A stretch of 64,000 nt of DNA from Micromonospora polyrhachis (GCF_014203835.1 NZ_JACHJW010000001.1:5716501-5780500); one strand, 5' to 3'; counted from the stretch's first letter, positions 37,071 to 46,498 are shown. The notes: a model not told the origin generated them from the sequence alone. A program made the numbers and translations.

Positions 37071-38135
37071 ATGCTGTTCGATCTCGCGTCCCTCGGCTGG
37101 GACGCTTCCCTCGCCGCAACCTGCCGCCGCCGCATCGCGGCCGGCCATCGACCTGGCCGGGTGGTCCGGGTCGACCGGGGGATCTGCACCGTGCTGTGCG
37201 CCGATGGCACCGTTCGGGCCAGCCTCGGCGGTGCGATGCTGGCCGCCGCCTCCGTCGACCGGGTCAACCTGCCCTGTGCCGGGGACTGGGTGCTGGTCCG
37301 TGCCTGGTCGGACGACCGCTGCACGGTGGAGGCGGTGCTGCCCCGGCGGACCGCCCTGGTCCGGCGTACCGCCGACAAGGACTCGGTCGGGCAGGTGCTG
37401 GCGGCCAACCCGGACGTCGTGGCCGTGGTCGAGCCGATGCACCCGGCTCCGGACGTGGCCCGGGTGGAGCGGCTGCTCGCCCTCGCCTGGGAGTCCGGTG
37501 CGCAGCCGCTGGTGGTGCTGACCAAGAGCGATCTGGTGGCGGATCCGGCGACGGTCGCCGCCCAGGTGGCGGAGGTGGCTCCGGGGGTCGAGGTGTTCCC
37601 GGTCAGCGCCGAGCGGGGGGACGGCGTGGAGACGCTCCGACCGTGGGTGGTCGCCGGTCGTACCCTGGCGCTGTTCGGGCCCTCCGGTGCCGGTAAGTCG
37701 ACGCTGGTCAACGCGTTGGCCGGGGCCACGGTGATGACCACCCAGGGCATCCGGCGGGCGGACGGCAAGGGGCGGCACACCACCACCTATCGGGCGCTCG
37801 TCCCGATCCCGGGTGGCGGGGCGGTGCTGGACACCCCGGGTGTCCGGGCGGTGGGCCTGCTCGACATGGCCGACGGGCTGGAGCACACCTTCGCCGACGT
37901 CACCGAGTTGATCGCGGCCTGCCGGTTCACCGACTGTGCCCACGAGGGGGAGCCAGGGTGCGCCGTACGGGCCGCGCTGGAATCCGGTGATCTGGCCTAT
38001 CGCCGGTGGGAGAGCTGGCAGAAGCTCCAGCGTGAGGTGGAGTTCGAGACCCGGCGACGGGATGCCCGGTTGGCTGCCGTGCGCCGGGCGGACTGGCGCC
38101 GGCTTCGCCGGGAGCGCCGTACCGCCCGCCCGTAA
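37071..38135 (+). CDS. rsgA: Ribosome small-subunit-dependent GTPase A
   Basis: A 354-aa circularly permuted GTPase. The order of motifs is diagnostic: an N-terminal OB domain (RPGRVVRVDRGICTVLCADG), then G4 (TKSD, about residue 150), then G1 GPSGAGKSTLVNAL (about 205), G2 with GRHTTTYR, and G3 DTPGVR. A C-terminal zinc site follows (CRFTDCAHEGEPGC). It assists late maturation of the 30S subunit. The start at 37071 is immediately after the stop of a short leader frame. The G4 Thr in place of Asn is common in actinobacterial copies. Confidence 0.95.
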   Translation: MLFDLASLGWDASLAATCRRRIAAGHRPGRVVRVDRGICTVLCADGTVRASLGGAMLAAASVDRVNLPCAGDWVLVRAWSDDRCTVEAVLPRRTALVRRTADKDSVGQVLAANPDVVAVVEPMHPAPDVARVERLLALAWESGAQPLVVLTKSDLVADPATVAAQVAEVAPGVEVFPVSAERGDGVETLRPWVVAGRTLALFGPSGAGKSTLVNALAGATVMTTQGIRRADGKGRHTTTYRALVPIPGGGAVLDTPGVRAVGLLDMADGLEHTFADVTELIAACRFTDCAHEGEPGCAVRAALESGDLAYRRWESWQKLQREVEFETRRRDARLAAVRRADWRRLRRERRTARP

Positions 38136-38175
38136 GCAGGTCGGGAAGGGTCTCTTCTCCATGGCCTTCTGCCTT

Positions 38176-38190
38176 GGAAGGGGCCCTTCC
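38176..38190. repeat. Palindrome GGAAGGGGCCCTTCC
   Basis: A 15-bp near-perfect palindrome just behind rsgA, preceded by the related AGGGTCTCTTCTCC. A half-similar AGGAAGGGCCCC occurs at about 47297 behind another gene. It may be a dispersed intergenic repeat or the rsgA terminator. Confidence 0.5.
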
Positions 38191-38195
38191 TCACA

Positions 38196-38282
38196 CCTGC
38201 CAACCGGGCGCGTCGTACCTGCCAACCGGGCGCGTCGCACCTGCCAACCGGGCGCGTCGCACCTTCCTCATCGGGCGCGATT
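38196..38282. repeat. Tandem 22-bp direct repeats upstream of uvrA
   Basis: Three copies with exact 22-bp period (starts 38196, 38218, 38240) of CCTGCCAACCGGGCGCGTCG plus two variable bases, followed by a fourth, degenerate unit from 38262. There are no spacers of CRISPR length. The array ends about 15 nt before the uvrA promoter box. Confidence 0.85.
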
Positions 38283-38297
38283 CGTCGAGCCGGAATA

Positions 38298-38320
38298 CTG
38301 TCGTACCCCCGGGCTAGAGT
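38298..38320 (+). promoter_or_regulatory. RecA-NDp/PafBC-like promoter of uvrA
   Basis: CTGTCGTAC, an 8-nt spacer, then TAGAGT. The mycobacterial DNA-damage promoter used with PafBC has TTGTCRGTG-N8-TAnnnT. Here TGTCG and the -10 match with the exact spacing while the last three bases of the upstream box differ, so the match is partial. It lies about 70 nt before the GTG start. Confidence 0.5.
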
Positions 38321-38392
38321 TGCCGATGCGTGCCTAGCGCACTGACAAAACCGGACAAAAGCTCTTTTAATCCTCCCTGGAGTACGCGGACA

Positions 38393-41356
38393 GTGACCGA
38401 TCGATTGATCATCCGTGGCGCACGCGAGCACAACCTGCGTGACGTCAGCCTCGACCTGCCGCGGGACGCCATGATCGTCTTCACCGGCCTCTCCGGCTCG
38501 GGCAAGTCCAGCCTCGCCTTCGACACGATCTTCGCCGAGGGGCAGCGACGGTACGTCGAATCGCTCTCCTCCTACGCCCGGCAATTCCTCGGCCAGATGG
38601 ACAAGCCGGACGTCGACTTCATCGAAGGCCTGAGCCCAGCCGTCTCGATCGACCAGAAGTCCACCTCGCGCAACCCGCGCTCGACCGTCGGCACCATCAC
38701 CGAGGTCTACGACTACCTGCGTCTCCTCTTCGCCCGGGTCGGCGAGCCGCACTGCCCGGTCTGTGGCGAGCGCATCTCCCGGCAGAGCCCGCAGCAGATC
38801 GTCGACCGGGTGCTGGCCATGGCGGAGGGCACCCGGTTCATGGTGCTCGCCCCGGTCGTGCGGGGACGCAAGGGCGAATACGTCGACCTCTTCGCCGAAT
38901 TGCAGGCCAAGGGCTACGCCCGGGCCCGGGTCGACGGGGTGGTCCATCCGCTGACCGAGCCGCCGAAGCTCAAGAAGCAGGAGAAACACACCATCGAGGT
39001 GGTGGTCGACCGGCTCGCCGTGAAGGCCAGCGCCAAGCAGCGACTCACCGACTCGATCGAGTCCGCGCTCGGCCTCTCCGGCGGGATCGTCCTGCTCGAC
39101 TTCGTCGACCTGGCCGAGGACGACCCCGACCGGGAACGTCGCTACTCCGAGCACCTGGCCTGCCCCAACGACCACCCGCTGGCGATCGAGGACCTCGAAC
39201 CCCGGGTCTTCTCCTTCAATGCTCCCTACGGTGCCTGCCCGGAGTGCACGGGCCTGGGGATGAAGAAGGAGGTCGACCCGGAGCTGATCGTGCCGGACCC
39301 GGAGCGCACCCTGCGGGAAGGGGCGATCCAGCCGTGGGCCGGCGGGCAGACCCTCGAATACTTCCTGCACCTGCTGGAGGCGTTGGGCGAGGCGGAGCAC
39401 TTCGACCTGGACACCCCGTGGCGCAAGCTGCCGGCCCGCGCGCAGAAGACGATCCTGCACGGCTCCGGCGACCAGGTGCACGTCCGTTACCGCAACAAGT
39501 ACGGCCGCGAGCGCTCCTACTACACCGGCTTCGAGGGCGTGGTGCAGTGGATCGAACGCCGGCACAACGACACCGAGTCGGACTGGTCCCGTGAGAAGTA
39601 CGAGGGCTACATGCGGGACGTACCGTGTGCCGCCTGTGGCGGGGCCCGACTCAAGCCGGAGGTGCTGGCGGTCACCCTCGCCGGGCGGAGCATTGCCGAG
39701 GTCTGCGCCCTCTCCGTGGGGGAGTGCGCGGAGCTGCTTGGCGGCATGACCCTGACCGACCGGCAGAAGTTGATCGCAGAGCGGGTGCTCAAGGAGATCA
39801 ACGCGCGGTTGCAGTTCCTGGTCGACGTCGGGTTGGACTACCTGTCGTTGGACCGGCCGGCTGGCACCCTCTCCGGTGGCGAGGCGCAGCGCATCCGGTT
39901 GGCCACCCAGATCGGGTCTGGGCTGGTCGGCGTGCTCTACGTCCTGGACGAGCCGTCGATCGGCCTGCACCAGCGGGACAACCAGCGGTTGATCGAGACA
40001 CTGGTCCGGCTCCGGAACCTGGGTAACACCCTGATCGTCGTCGAGCACGACGAGGACACCATCCGGGTCGCCGACTGGATCGTCGACATCGGACCGGGGG
40101 CTGGGGAACACGGCGGTCGGATCGTGCACAGCGGCCCGGTGGCCGAGCTGCTGAGCAGCGACGAATCGGTGACTGGGGCGTACCTCTCCGGTCGTAGGTC
40201 GATCCCGACGCCGAAGCAGCGCCGGCCGCAGACCCCGGGCCGGGAGCTGGTGGTGCACGGTGCCCGGGAGCACAACCTGCGTAACCTGACCGTGCCGTTC
40301 CCGCTGGGACAGTTCATCGCGGTCACCGGGGTCAGTGGCTCGGGCAAGTCGACCCTGGTCAACGACATTCTCTACACCGTACTGGCCAATCAGCTCAACC
40401 GGGCCCGGCTGGTGCCCGGCCGGCACACCCGGATCACCGGCCTCGACCAGGTGGACAAGGTCGTCGGCGTCGACCAGTCGCCGATTGGCCGGACTCCGCG
40501 CTCCAACCCGGCCACCTACACCGGGGTCTGGGACCACGTCCGCAAGCTCTTCGCCGAGACCGCCGAGGCCAAGGTCCGGGGGTACGGCCCCGGCCGGTTC
40601 TCGTTCAACGTCAAGGGCGGGCGCTGCGAGGCGTGCAGCGGTGACGGCACGATCAAGATCGAGATGAACTTCCTGCCCGACGTCTACGTGCCGTGTGAGG
40701 TCTGCAAGGGAGCCCGCTACAACCGGGAGACCCTGGAGGTCCACTACAAGGGCAAGACGGTCTCCGACATCCTGGAGATGCCGATCGAGGAGGCGGCCGA
40801 CTTCTTCTCCGCGATCCCGGCCATCCACCGGCACCTAAAGACCCTGGTCGACGTCGGGCTCGGCTACGTGCGGCTGGGCCAGCCGGCGCCCACCCTCTCC
40901 GGCGGTGAGGCACAACGTGTCAAGCTCGCGTCCGAGCTGCAGAAACGCTCAAGCGGGCGGACGGTGTACGTGCTTGACGAGCCGACCACCGGCCTGCACT
41001 TCGAGGACATCCGTAAGCTGCTCGGGGTGCTGGAGAGCCTGGTCGACAAGGGCAACACGATCATCGTCATCGAGCACAACCTGGACGTGATCAAGACCGC
41101 CGACTGGCTGATCGACATGGGACCGGAGGGCGGTCACCGGGGCGGTACGGTGCTGGCCACCGGCACACCGGAGGAGTTGGCCGAGGTGCCGGAGAGCCAT
41201 ACCGGTCGGTTCCTGCGGCCGGTACTCGGCCTCGACGGTGAGCCGCAGGGGGCGACCGAGGCGACCGCCCGGGCGGCGAAGGCCAATGGCACCGCCACCG
41301 GAGGAAAGTCCCGAGCGACCCGGAAATCCGCCGCCGGTCGCGCTGACAACGGGTAG
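38393..41356 (+). CDS. uvrA: Excinuclease ABC subunit A
   Basis: A 987-aa UvrA from GTG at 38393, where the family N-terminus [17 protein letters not shown] begins. Two ABC ATPase modules are intact: Walker [10 protein letters not shown] (about residue 36) and GVSGSGKST (about 650), signatures [13 protein letters not shown] and [13 protein letters not shown], and Walker [11 protein letters not shown] and [10 protein letters not shown]. Zinc-binding Cys pairs occur at CPVCGERI and at [10 protein letters not shown] with CEVCKG. It is the damage-scanning subunit of nucleotide excision repair. The C-terminus has an extra Ala/Thr/Lys-rich tail of about 40 residues. Upstream are a DNA-damage-type promoter and a tandem repeat array. 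Confidence 0.98.
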   Translation: MTDRLIIRGAREHNLRDVSLDLPRDAMIVFTGLSGSGKSSLAFDTIFAEGQRRYVESLSSYARQFLGQMDKPDVDFIEGLSPAVSIDQKSTSRNPRSTVGTITEVYDYLRLLFARVGEPHCPVCGERISRQSPQQIVDRVLAMAEGTRFMVLAPVVRGRKGEYVDLFAELQAKGYARARVDGVVHPLTEPPKLKKQEKHTIEVVVDRLAVKASAKQRLTDSIESALGLSGGIVLLDFVDLAEDDPDRERRYSEHLACPNDHPLAIEDLEPRVFSFNAPYGACPECTGLGMKKEVDPELIVPDPERTLREGAIQPWAGGQTLEYFLHLLEALGEAEHFDLDTPWRKLPARAQKTILHGSGDQVHVRYRNKYGRERSYYTGFEGVVQWIERRHNDTESDWSREKYEGYMRDVPCAACGGARLKPEVLAVTLAGRSIAEVCALSVGECAELLGGMTLTDRQKLIAERVLKEINARLQFLVDVGLDYLSLDRPAGTLSGGEAQRIRLATQIGSGLVGVLYVLDEPSIGLHQRDNQRLIETLVRLRNLGNTLIVVEHDEDTIRVADWIVDIGPGAGEHGGRIVHSGPVAELLSSDESVTGAYLSGRRSIPTPKQRRPQTPGRELVVHGAREHNLRNLTVPFPLGQFIAVTGVSGSGKSTLVNDILYTVLANQLNRARLVPGRHTRITGLDQVDKVVGVDQSPIGRTPRSNPATYTGVWDHVRKLFAETAEAKVRGYGPGRFSFNVKGGRCEACSGDGTIKIEMNFLPDVYVPCEVCKGARYNRETLEVHYKGKTVSDILEMPIEEAADFFSAIPAIHRHLKTLVDVGLGYVRLGQPAPTLSGGEAQRVKLASELQKRSSGRTVYVLDEPTTGLHFEDIRKLLGVLESLVDKGNTIIVIEHNLDVIKTADWLIDMGPEGGHRGGTVLATGTPEELAEVPESHTGRFLRPVLGLDGEPQGATEATARAAKANGTATGGKSRATRKSAAGRADNG

Positions 41357-41382
41357 CTCCGAGGCATACGCCTGGGCGCTCT

Positions 41383-41406
41383 CCCGTCGACGGACCGGTC
41401 GACGGG
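41383..41406 (+). terminator. Hairpin after uvrA
   Basis: CCCGTCGAC / GTCGACGGG, a perfect 9-bp stem with a 6-nt loop, 26 nt after the stop. The following 60 bp repeat GATGAACCG(G/A)TCGA twice. No T tract. Confidence 0.55.
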
Positions 41407-41543
41407 CGATGAGCCAGTTGCCGGGATGAACCGGTCGAGAGGGATGAACCGATCGACGGTCGGTTGCGTGTCTACTGGCATGGCCGTCCATCCGCCCTGG
41501 TCGCGGGCGGTCGGAAGCGTGGCAACCGAGAGGAAGGCAAGGC

Positions 41544-42044
41544 ATGAGTGAGGATCAGGCGGTGCCCGGGTCGGGTGCCCGTACGCGTCGTGTGCTGTTG
41601 GCGAGCGCCGGTGCGGTCGGGGTCGCGGCGGTTCTGGCCGCATGCGGCAGCGACGACTCCGACGGGGACGCGGGGCGCGAGGGTACGACCGGTAACGGGA
41701 CCGGGGCGCCGCCCACCGGCAGCGACCCGGGCAGCTCCGGCACCGCCCCGGGCAACTCCGGTGCGCTGGCCCGGACGAGCGACATCCCGGTCGGCGGCGG
41801 AAAGATCTTCGCTGAGCAGGGGGTGGTGATCACCCAGCCCACCGCCGGTGAGTTCAAGGGCTTCAGTGCGCTCTGCACCCACAAGGAGTGCCCGCTCTCC
41901 AGCGTCGATGGCGGCACGATCAACTGCACCTGCCACGGCAGCAAGTTCTCCGTGGTCGACGGCTCCGTCAAGGTGAAGCCGGCCACCGAGCCGCTGCCGG
42001 AAAAGAAGATCAAGGTCGAGGGCGACCAGATCCACCTGCTCTGA
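41544..42044 (+). CDS. Exported Rieske [2Fe-2S] lipoprotein
   Basis: A 166-aa protein. The N-terminus combines a twin-arginine-like pair (ARTRRVLLASAG) with a hydrophobic stretch ending LAAC, so it is probably a Tat-exported lipoprotein anchored at Cys34. After a Gly/Ser/Thr-rich linker, the Rieske domain has both cluster motifs: CTHKECPLS and CTCHGSKFS. These provide Cys and His ligands to the cluster, plus the disulfide Cys typical of high-potential Rieske proteins. It likely acts as an extracytoplasmic electron carrier. It stands between uvrA and uvrC with hairpins on both sides, so it is probably expressed alone. Confidence 0.92.
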   Translation: MSEDQAVPGSGARTRRVLLASAGAVGVAAVLAACGSDDSDGDAGREGTTGNGTGAPPTGSDPGSSGTAPGNSGALARTSDIPVGGGKIFAEQGVVITQPTAGEFKGFSALCTHKECPLSSVDGGTINCTCHGSKFSVVDGSVKVKPATEPLPEKKIKVEGDQIHLL

Positions 42045-42076
42045 CGGAGATTACCGGCACCACCGGCACCACCATC

Positions 42077-42111
42077 GACGGCTGGCGCGGCAACAGGTCG
42101 CGCCAGCCGTC
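42077..42111 (+). terminator. Strong hairpin after the Rieske gene
   Basis: GACGGCTGGCGCG / CGCGCCAGCCGTC, a perfect 13-bp stem with a 9-nt loop, about 33 nt past the stop. Repeats of CACCGG precede it. Confidence 0.75.
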
Positions 42112-42157
42112 GCGCTAGCACGGCCTGTGCCGCGCCCAGCCGTCGCACTAACGGATC

Positions 42158-42180
42158 TTGACAGAGGTACGGATTAGGCT
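42158..42180 (+). promoter_or_regulatory. RecA-NDp/PafBC-like promoter of uvrC
   Basis: TTGACAGAG, exactly 8 nt, then TAGGCT, against the consensus TTGTCRGTG-N8-TAnnnT: seven of nine positions in the upstream box and the spacing match. The -10 ends 7 nt before the GTG, so the transcript would be leaderless. Confidence 0.6.
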
Positions 42181-42187
42181 TGCCGCT

Positions 42188-44326
42188 GTGGCTGATCCCT
42201 CGACCTACCGTCCGGCGCCCGGCACCATCCCCGAGGCGCCCGGGGTCTATCGCTTCCGTGACCCCACCGGTCGGGTGATCTACGTCGGTAAGGCCAAGAG
42301 CCTGCGCAGCCGGCTCAACTCCTACTTTGGCGACATCTGGAACCTGCACCAGCGCACCCAGCAAATGGTCACCACCGCGGCCTCCGTCGACTGGGTCACC
42401 GTCGGCACCGAGGTCGAGGCGCTCCAGCTCGAATACAACTGGATCAAGCAGTACGACCCTCGGTTCAACGTGCGGTACCGCGACGACAAGTCGTACCCCT
42501 ATCTGGCGGTGACGCTCGACGAGGAGTTCCCCCGGCTGCAGGTGATGCGGGGTGCCAAGCGCAAGGGGGTGCGCTACTTCGGGCCGTACTCGCACGCCTG
42601 GGCGATCCGGGAGACGCTGGACCTGTTGCTGCGGGTCTTCCCCGCGCGGACCTGTTCGGCCGGGGTCTTCAAACGGGCCGGTCAGGTCGGGCGTCCCTGC
42701 CTGCTGGGCGACATCGGCAAGTGCTCCGCGCCCTGCGTGGGGCGGGTGTCACCAGCCGAGCACCGGGATATCGTCGACGGCTTCTGCGACTTCATGGCCG
42801 GGCGTACCGACAGCATGGTCCGACGCTTGGAACGCGAGATGATCGAGGCCAGCGAGCAGTTGGAGTTCGAGCGGGCCGCCCGGCTGCGCGACGACATCGC
42901 CGCACTGCGTCGGGCGATGGAGAAGCAGACCGTGGTGCTCGGTGACGGCACCGACGCCGACGTCGTCGCCTTCGCCGACGACCCGTTGGAGGCCGCCGTC
43001 CAGGTTTTCCACGTCCGCGACGGCCGGGTACGAGGCCAGCGCGGCTGGGTGGTGGAGAAGGTGGAGGACCTCAGCCCCGGTGACCTGGTGCGGCACTTCT
43101 GCACCCAGGTCTACGGCGGTGAGCACGGTGAGGCCGACGTACCCCGGGAACTGCTGGTGCCGGAACTGCCCAGCGATGCCGACACACTGACGGCCTGGCT
43201 GTCGGAACATCGGGGCAGCCGGGTCACCCTGCGGGTGCCGCAGCGGGGCGACAAGAAGACGCTGCTGGAGACGGTCGCCCGTAACGCCGGCGAGGCGTTG
43301 ACCCGGCACAAGCTGCGCCGGGCCGGTGATCTGACCACCCGGGGGAAGGCGCTCGACGAGATCGCCGAGGCACTGGGGATGGACACCTCACCGCTGCGCA
43401 TCGAGTGCTACGACGTCTCGCAGATCCAGGGCACCGATGTGGTGGCCAGCATGGTGGTGTTCGAGGACGGGTTGCCCCGTAAGAGCGAATACCGCCGGTT
43501 CGCGGTCCGCGGCGCTACCGACGACCTGTCGGCGATGTCCGAGGTGCTGCGTCGCCGGTTCGCTCGCTACCTCGACGCGGCGGCGAGTACCCAGGGCGAA
43601 CCCGATGCCTCGGTGGTGGCGGGCAACTACTTCACCACCGAGGCCGGCGACCTCGGTGTCGACGGACCGAGCGAGGTGGACGCGTCCGCGCTCGGTGACG
43701 GTGTGGCCGACGACGCGGTACTCGGCGACGAAACGGCTGACGACGACGCGGCACTCGGTGACGGTGTGGCCGACGACGCGGTACTCGGCGACGAAACGGC
43801 TGACGACGACGTGGTGGCCGAACCGGAACGGCCGGGGATCGACCCCACCACCGGGCGGCCACGCAAGTTCGCGTACCCACCGCAACTGGTGGTGGTCGAC
43901 GGTGGCCAACCGCAGGTTGCCGCCGCTGCGGCCGTACTGGCCGAGTTGGGCATCACCGACATCGCCCTGTGCGGGCTGGCCAAACGGCTGGAGGAGGTGT
44001 GGGTGCCCGGCGACGAGTTCCCGGTGATCCTGCCCCGCACCTCCGAAGGGCTCTACCTGCTACAACGCATCCGGGACGAGGCACACCGGTTCGCCATCAC
44101 CTTCCACCGACAGCGACGGTCCAAGCGGATGACCGCCTCCGGGCTCGACAACGTCCCCGGATTGGGCGAAGTACGCCGCAAGGCACTGCTGCGGCACTTC
44201 GGGTCGGTCAAGCGGCTCGCGGCGGCAACCGTCGACGAGGTCGTCGAGGTGCCCGGCATCGGTCGACGTACCGCCGAGACGATCGTCGCTGCCCTGCAGA
44301 AGGGCGACCCGCCAGTCGCATCCTGA
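42188..44326 (+). CDS. uvrC: Excinuclease ABC subunit C
   Basis: A 712-aa UvrC from the GTG at 42188, which gives the family start [22 protein letters not shown] and lies 7 nt after a -10-like TAGGCT. The GIY-YIG nuclease domain is N-terminal ([18 protein letters not shown]), the UVR motif that binds UvrB is about residues 220-255 ([24 protein letters not shown]), the RNase-H-like 5' nuclease contains [19 protein letters not shown] and [10 protein letters not shown], and the C-terminus has two HhH motifs ([24 protein letters not shown]). Between the two halves of the RNase-H-like domain is an acidic linker with a perfect tandem duplication, making it longer than average. Confidence 0.98.
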   Translation: MADPSTYRPAPGTIPEAPGVYRFRDPTGRVIYVGKAKSLRSRLNSYFGDIWNLHQRTQQMVTTAASVDWVTVGTEVEALQLEYNWIKQYDPRFNVRYRDDKSYPYLAVTLDEEFPRLQVMRGAKRKGVRYFGPYSHAWAIRETLDLLLRVFPARTCSAGVFKRAGQVGRPCLLGDIGKCSAPCVGRVSPAEHRDIVDGFCDFMAGRTDSMVRRLEREMIEASEQLEFERAARLRDDIAALRRAMEKQTVVLGDGTDADVVAFADDPLEAAVQVFHVRDGRVRGQRGWVVEKVEDLSPGDLVRHFCTQVYGGEHGEADVPRELLVPELPSDADTLTAWLSEHRGSRVTLRVPQRGDKKTLLETVARNAGEALTRHKLRRAGDLTTRGKALDEIAEALGMDTSPLRIECYDVSQIQGTDVVASMVVFEDGLPRKSEYRRFAVRGATDDLSAMSEVLRRRFARYLDAAASTQGEPDASVVAGNYFTTEAGDLGVDGPSEVDASALGDGVADDAVLGDETADDDAALGDGVADDAVLGDETADDDVVAEPERPGIDPTTGRPRKFAYPPQLVVVDGGQPQVAAAAAVLAELGITDIALCGLAKRLEEVWVPGDEFPVILPRTSEGLYLLQRIRDEAHRFAITFHRQRRSKRMTASGLDNVPGLGEVRRKALLRHFGSVKRLAAATVDEVVEVPGIGRRTAETIVAALQKGDPPVAS
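43688..43813 (+). repeat. In-frame 63-bp tandem duplication inside uvrC
   Basis: Two adjacent 63-bp units differ by only a couple of bases and encode the 21-residue acidic unit beginning [20 protein letters not shown]. Within each unit the sub-pattern LGD-(G/E)-x-A-DD-A repeats again, implying stepwise expansion in a tolerated loop. Confidence 0.9.
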
Positions 44327-44333
44327 CGGTCGA

Positions 44334-44359
44334 GCAGCCGGTCCCGTTGTGCCGGCTGC
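44334..44359 (+). terminator. Hairpin after uvrC
   Basis: GCAGCCGG / CCGGCTGC, an 8-bp stem with a 10-nt loop starting 8 nt after the uvrC stop; no T tract. Confidence 0.5.
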
Positions 44360-44494
44360 GGTACGGCGACGCCCGTCACCACGCGGCAGGCCGACGGTGA
44401 CGGTTGGTTGACGTCATACCCCGCATGGTGCTCACAGCAGGTGCACAGGTCGGTGCCCTGCGAGAGGGAAGAAGCACCAGGGCTGGGGGATTTG

Positions 44495-44836
44495 ATGAGT
44501 CGTCTGCTGATCGCTGGCAAGATCGTTCCCGGCGCGGAAGAGCGGATAGCGGAGATCTTCACCGAGTCGGACAGGTCGGAGCTGCCCGACATCACCGGCA
44601 CCCGACATCGGTCGCTGTATCGCCTGGGCGACCTCTTCGTGCACCTGCTCGAAATGGACGGGGCCGGTCCGGGACTGGAGGCGGGCACCCGGCACCCGCT
44701 GTTCATCCAGATGCAGAAGGAGCTGTCGACCTGCACGTCGCCGTACCTGGCCACCTGGCGCTCGCCCCGGGACGCCATGATGACGTGCTTCTACCGTTGG
44801 GATGCGCCGATACTCGCGTCGGGGAACCCAGAGTGA
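44495..44836 (+). CDS. TcmI-type polyketide cyclase
   Basis: A 113-aa protein from the ATG at 44495, preceded by CTGGGGGA. It shows the ferredoxin-like cyclase pattern of TcmI family aromatases/cyclases: LLIAGKIVPGAEERIAEIF, then TGTRHRSLYRLGDLFVHLLEMD, then MQKELSTCTSPYLATWRSPRDAM and a terminal FYRWDAP. In type II polyketide pathways these enzymes close the second or later aromatic rings. No ketosynthase, chain-length factor or acyl carrier protein gene is near. The downstream monooxygenase overlaps it by 4 nt (GTGA), so the pair works together, perhaps on a polyketide made elsewhere in the genome. Confidence 0.82.
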   Translation: MSRLLIAGKIVPGAEERIAEIFTESDRSELPDITGTRHRSLYRLGDLFVHLLEMDGAGPGLEAGTRHPLFIQMQKELSTCTSPYLATWRSPRDAMMTCFYRWDAPILASGNPE

Positions 44837-46191
44837 CCACATCCACCGAACCGGTCGATGTCATCGTCATCGGTGCCGGCACCGGTGGTATGTGCCTGGC
44901 ACACGGTCTCAAACGGGCCGGCATCGGGGTCGCGGTCTACGAGCGGTACCGGACCCGGCGGGACGGACTGCACGGTTACCGCCTCGGCATCGGTCCTACC
45001 GGGACCCGGGCGCTGAAGGAGTGCCTGCCGCCGGAGCTCTTCTCGACCTTCCTGGCCACCTGTGCCCGGTCACCAAAATACTTCAACGTCCTGACCGAGA
45101 AACTGGGGCAGACGGCGTCCTTCGAGTTGTTGCCGGACACCGACCCGATGAACAGTGACCACGCGGTCTCCCGGATGACCCTCCGGCAGGTTCTGCTCAC
45201 CGGACTCGACGACGTGGTGCATTTCGACAAGACCTGCACCCACTACGAACAGCACGACAACGACACGGTCACCGCCCATTTCGCCGACGGCACCTCGGCC
45301 ACCGGGAGGCTGCTGGTGGCGGCGGACGGGACACACTCGGTGATTCGCCGGCAGTACCTGCCGCATGCCCGGATCAACGATGCCGGGAGCATCAACATCG
45401 CCATCAAGATCCCATTGACTCCCCAGACCGAGGCTCTGCTGACCGAACAGGTGCGGGACGGCATCTCGCTCATCTTCGGTGCTGGTGGGCTGATGGGCGT
45501 CCTGCACGTCATGCGCTTCGACTGGGCCAGGCTCGGCACCGTACCCCAGGTTGGGATCGGGGGCACCGATCCGGCGCTGGTCGCGGAGAGCCCCGGTCTC
45601 CTCTACGACAACACGCGTGACTACATCAACCTCATCATCTGGAGTGCCCACCGTCGTTTTCCAGCGGACATCATGTCCCGGCGTGGCATGGACCTCGTCC
45701 AGGTCGCTCAGGACCTGACCAGAAACTGGCACCCCAATCTGCGGGAACTGCTGGCCCAGTGTGATCCGGGCAGCTGCATACCGGTCAAGGTCGCCACCTC
45801 CGAGCCGGTCGAGCCGTGGAAGTCGACGAACGTCACCCTGATCGGCGACGCCATCCACACCATGACCCCCGGCCGAGGGGTGGGTGCCAACACCGCCCTC
45901 CGCGACGCTGCGCTGCTTTGTCGGCAACTCACTGCCGTGAGCTGCGGAGACAAAACGCTTCACCAGGCCATCGCCGACTACGAGGCGGAGATGATCCCGT
46001 ACGGCTTTGCCCGGGTGAGCGACTCGCTGGCCAACAACGGCACCAGTGGGGACGATCCGCTCTATCGGCCGATCATCGGACGGTTCGTGCTGCTGGCCGC
46101 GCGCAGCTACTTCGGCCTCACCAGTCGGGTTCCACCACTGCGACGAAAATTCCTCAACGAGATATATGCCCGGCGAGGTGCCGAGATCTGA
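44833..46191 (+). CDS. FAD-dependent aromatic monooxygenase
   Basis: A 452-aa flavoprotein of the p-hydroxybenzoate hydroxylase class, starting at the GTG at 44833 that overlaps the cyclase stop. The FAD motifs are present: VIVIGAGTGGMCLAHGLKRAGI (GxGxxG), the middle DG motif LLVAADGTHSVIRRQYLP, and the GD motif VTLIGDAIHTMTPGRGVGANTALRDA. The LGIGPTGTRALKECLP region resembles polyketide and phenolic hydroxylases. It likely hydroxylates or oxidises an aromatic product using NAD(P)H and oxygen. There is no signal peptide. With the cyclase it forms a two-gene tailoring unit. Confidence 0.9.
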   Translation: MTTSTEPVDVIVIGAGTGGMCLAHGLKRAGIGVAVYERYRTRRDGLHGYRLGIGPTGTRALKECLPPELFSTFLATCARSPKYFNVLTEKLGQTASFELLPDTDPMNSDHAVSRMTLRQVLLTGLDDVVHFDKTCTHYEQHDNDTVTAHFADGTSATGRLLVAADGTHSVIRRQYLPHARINDAGSINIAIKIPLTPQTEALLTEQVRDGISLIFGAGGLMGVLHVMRFDWARLGTVPQVGIGGTDPALVAESPGLLYDNTRDYINLIIWSAHRRFPADIMSRRGMDLVQVAQDLTRNWHPNLRELLAQCDPGSCIPVKVATSEPVEPWKSTNVTLIGDAIHTMTPGRGVGANTALRDAALLCRQLTAVSCGDKTLHQAIADYEAEMIPYGFARVSDSLANNGTSGDDPLYRPIIGRFVLLAARSYFGLTSRVPPLRRKFLNEIYARRGAEI

Positions 46192-46392
46192 CACCGATGC
46201 CCCGGCGGGGGTCCAGGGCGAGTTTGAGTGCGTTTGCGGCGTAACGTGAGCTTTGGGTTTGTATTGTCCGGACCGCTGGCGGCAGGGTCGCCGGCCGGTC
46301 GGAAACCCGTCGCGGAGACGGTCTGTCTCTGACCTGTGTGCCAGATGTGAACCCATGTTGCGCAAGGTGGTGTGACCGGGGGCCGCGTCAGC

Positions 46393-46418
46393 GGAATGCG
46401 GGGCGGCCCCCAGCGGTT
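46393..46418 (+). promoter_or_regulatory. Promoter-like unit A1: GGAAT-N18-GTT
   Basis: GGAAT at 46393 and GTTAC from 46416 with an 18-nt spacer, the layout of ECF/sigma-R-type promoters, followed by a conserved CGTACGACCGAGTAGC. It repeats 80 nt downstream. Confidence 0.5.
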
Positions 46419-46472
46419 ACACCCACGTACGACCGAGTAGCTGGCGCGATCACGCACCAACCTGGTGGCCCC

Positions 46473-46498
46473 GGAATGGTTGGCCCCCGCAGGTCGTT
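46473..46498 (+). promoter_or_regulatory. Promoter-like unit A2: GGAAT-N18-GTT
   Basis: The second copy: GGAAT at 46473, GTTAC from 46496, 18-nt spacer, followed by GCGTACGCCCGAGCACC. It is the proximal candidate for the gene at 46604. Confidence 0.55.

Noticed and set aside
38196-38282. Possible CRISPR array
   Set aside because: The 22-bp units abut one another with no spacers, and no cas genes are present in the window.
38283-38392. LexA box upstream of uvrA
   Set aside because: No CGAAC-N4-GTTCG palindrome was found; the RecA-NDp-like arrangement fits better.
37997-40834. Minus-strand open frame of 945 codons opposite uvrA
   Set aside because: It lies antisense to intact UvrA motifs and has a compositionally biased sequence with no recognisable domain; a GC shadow.
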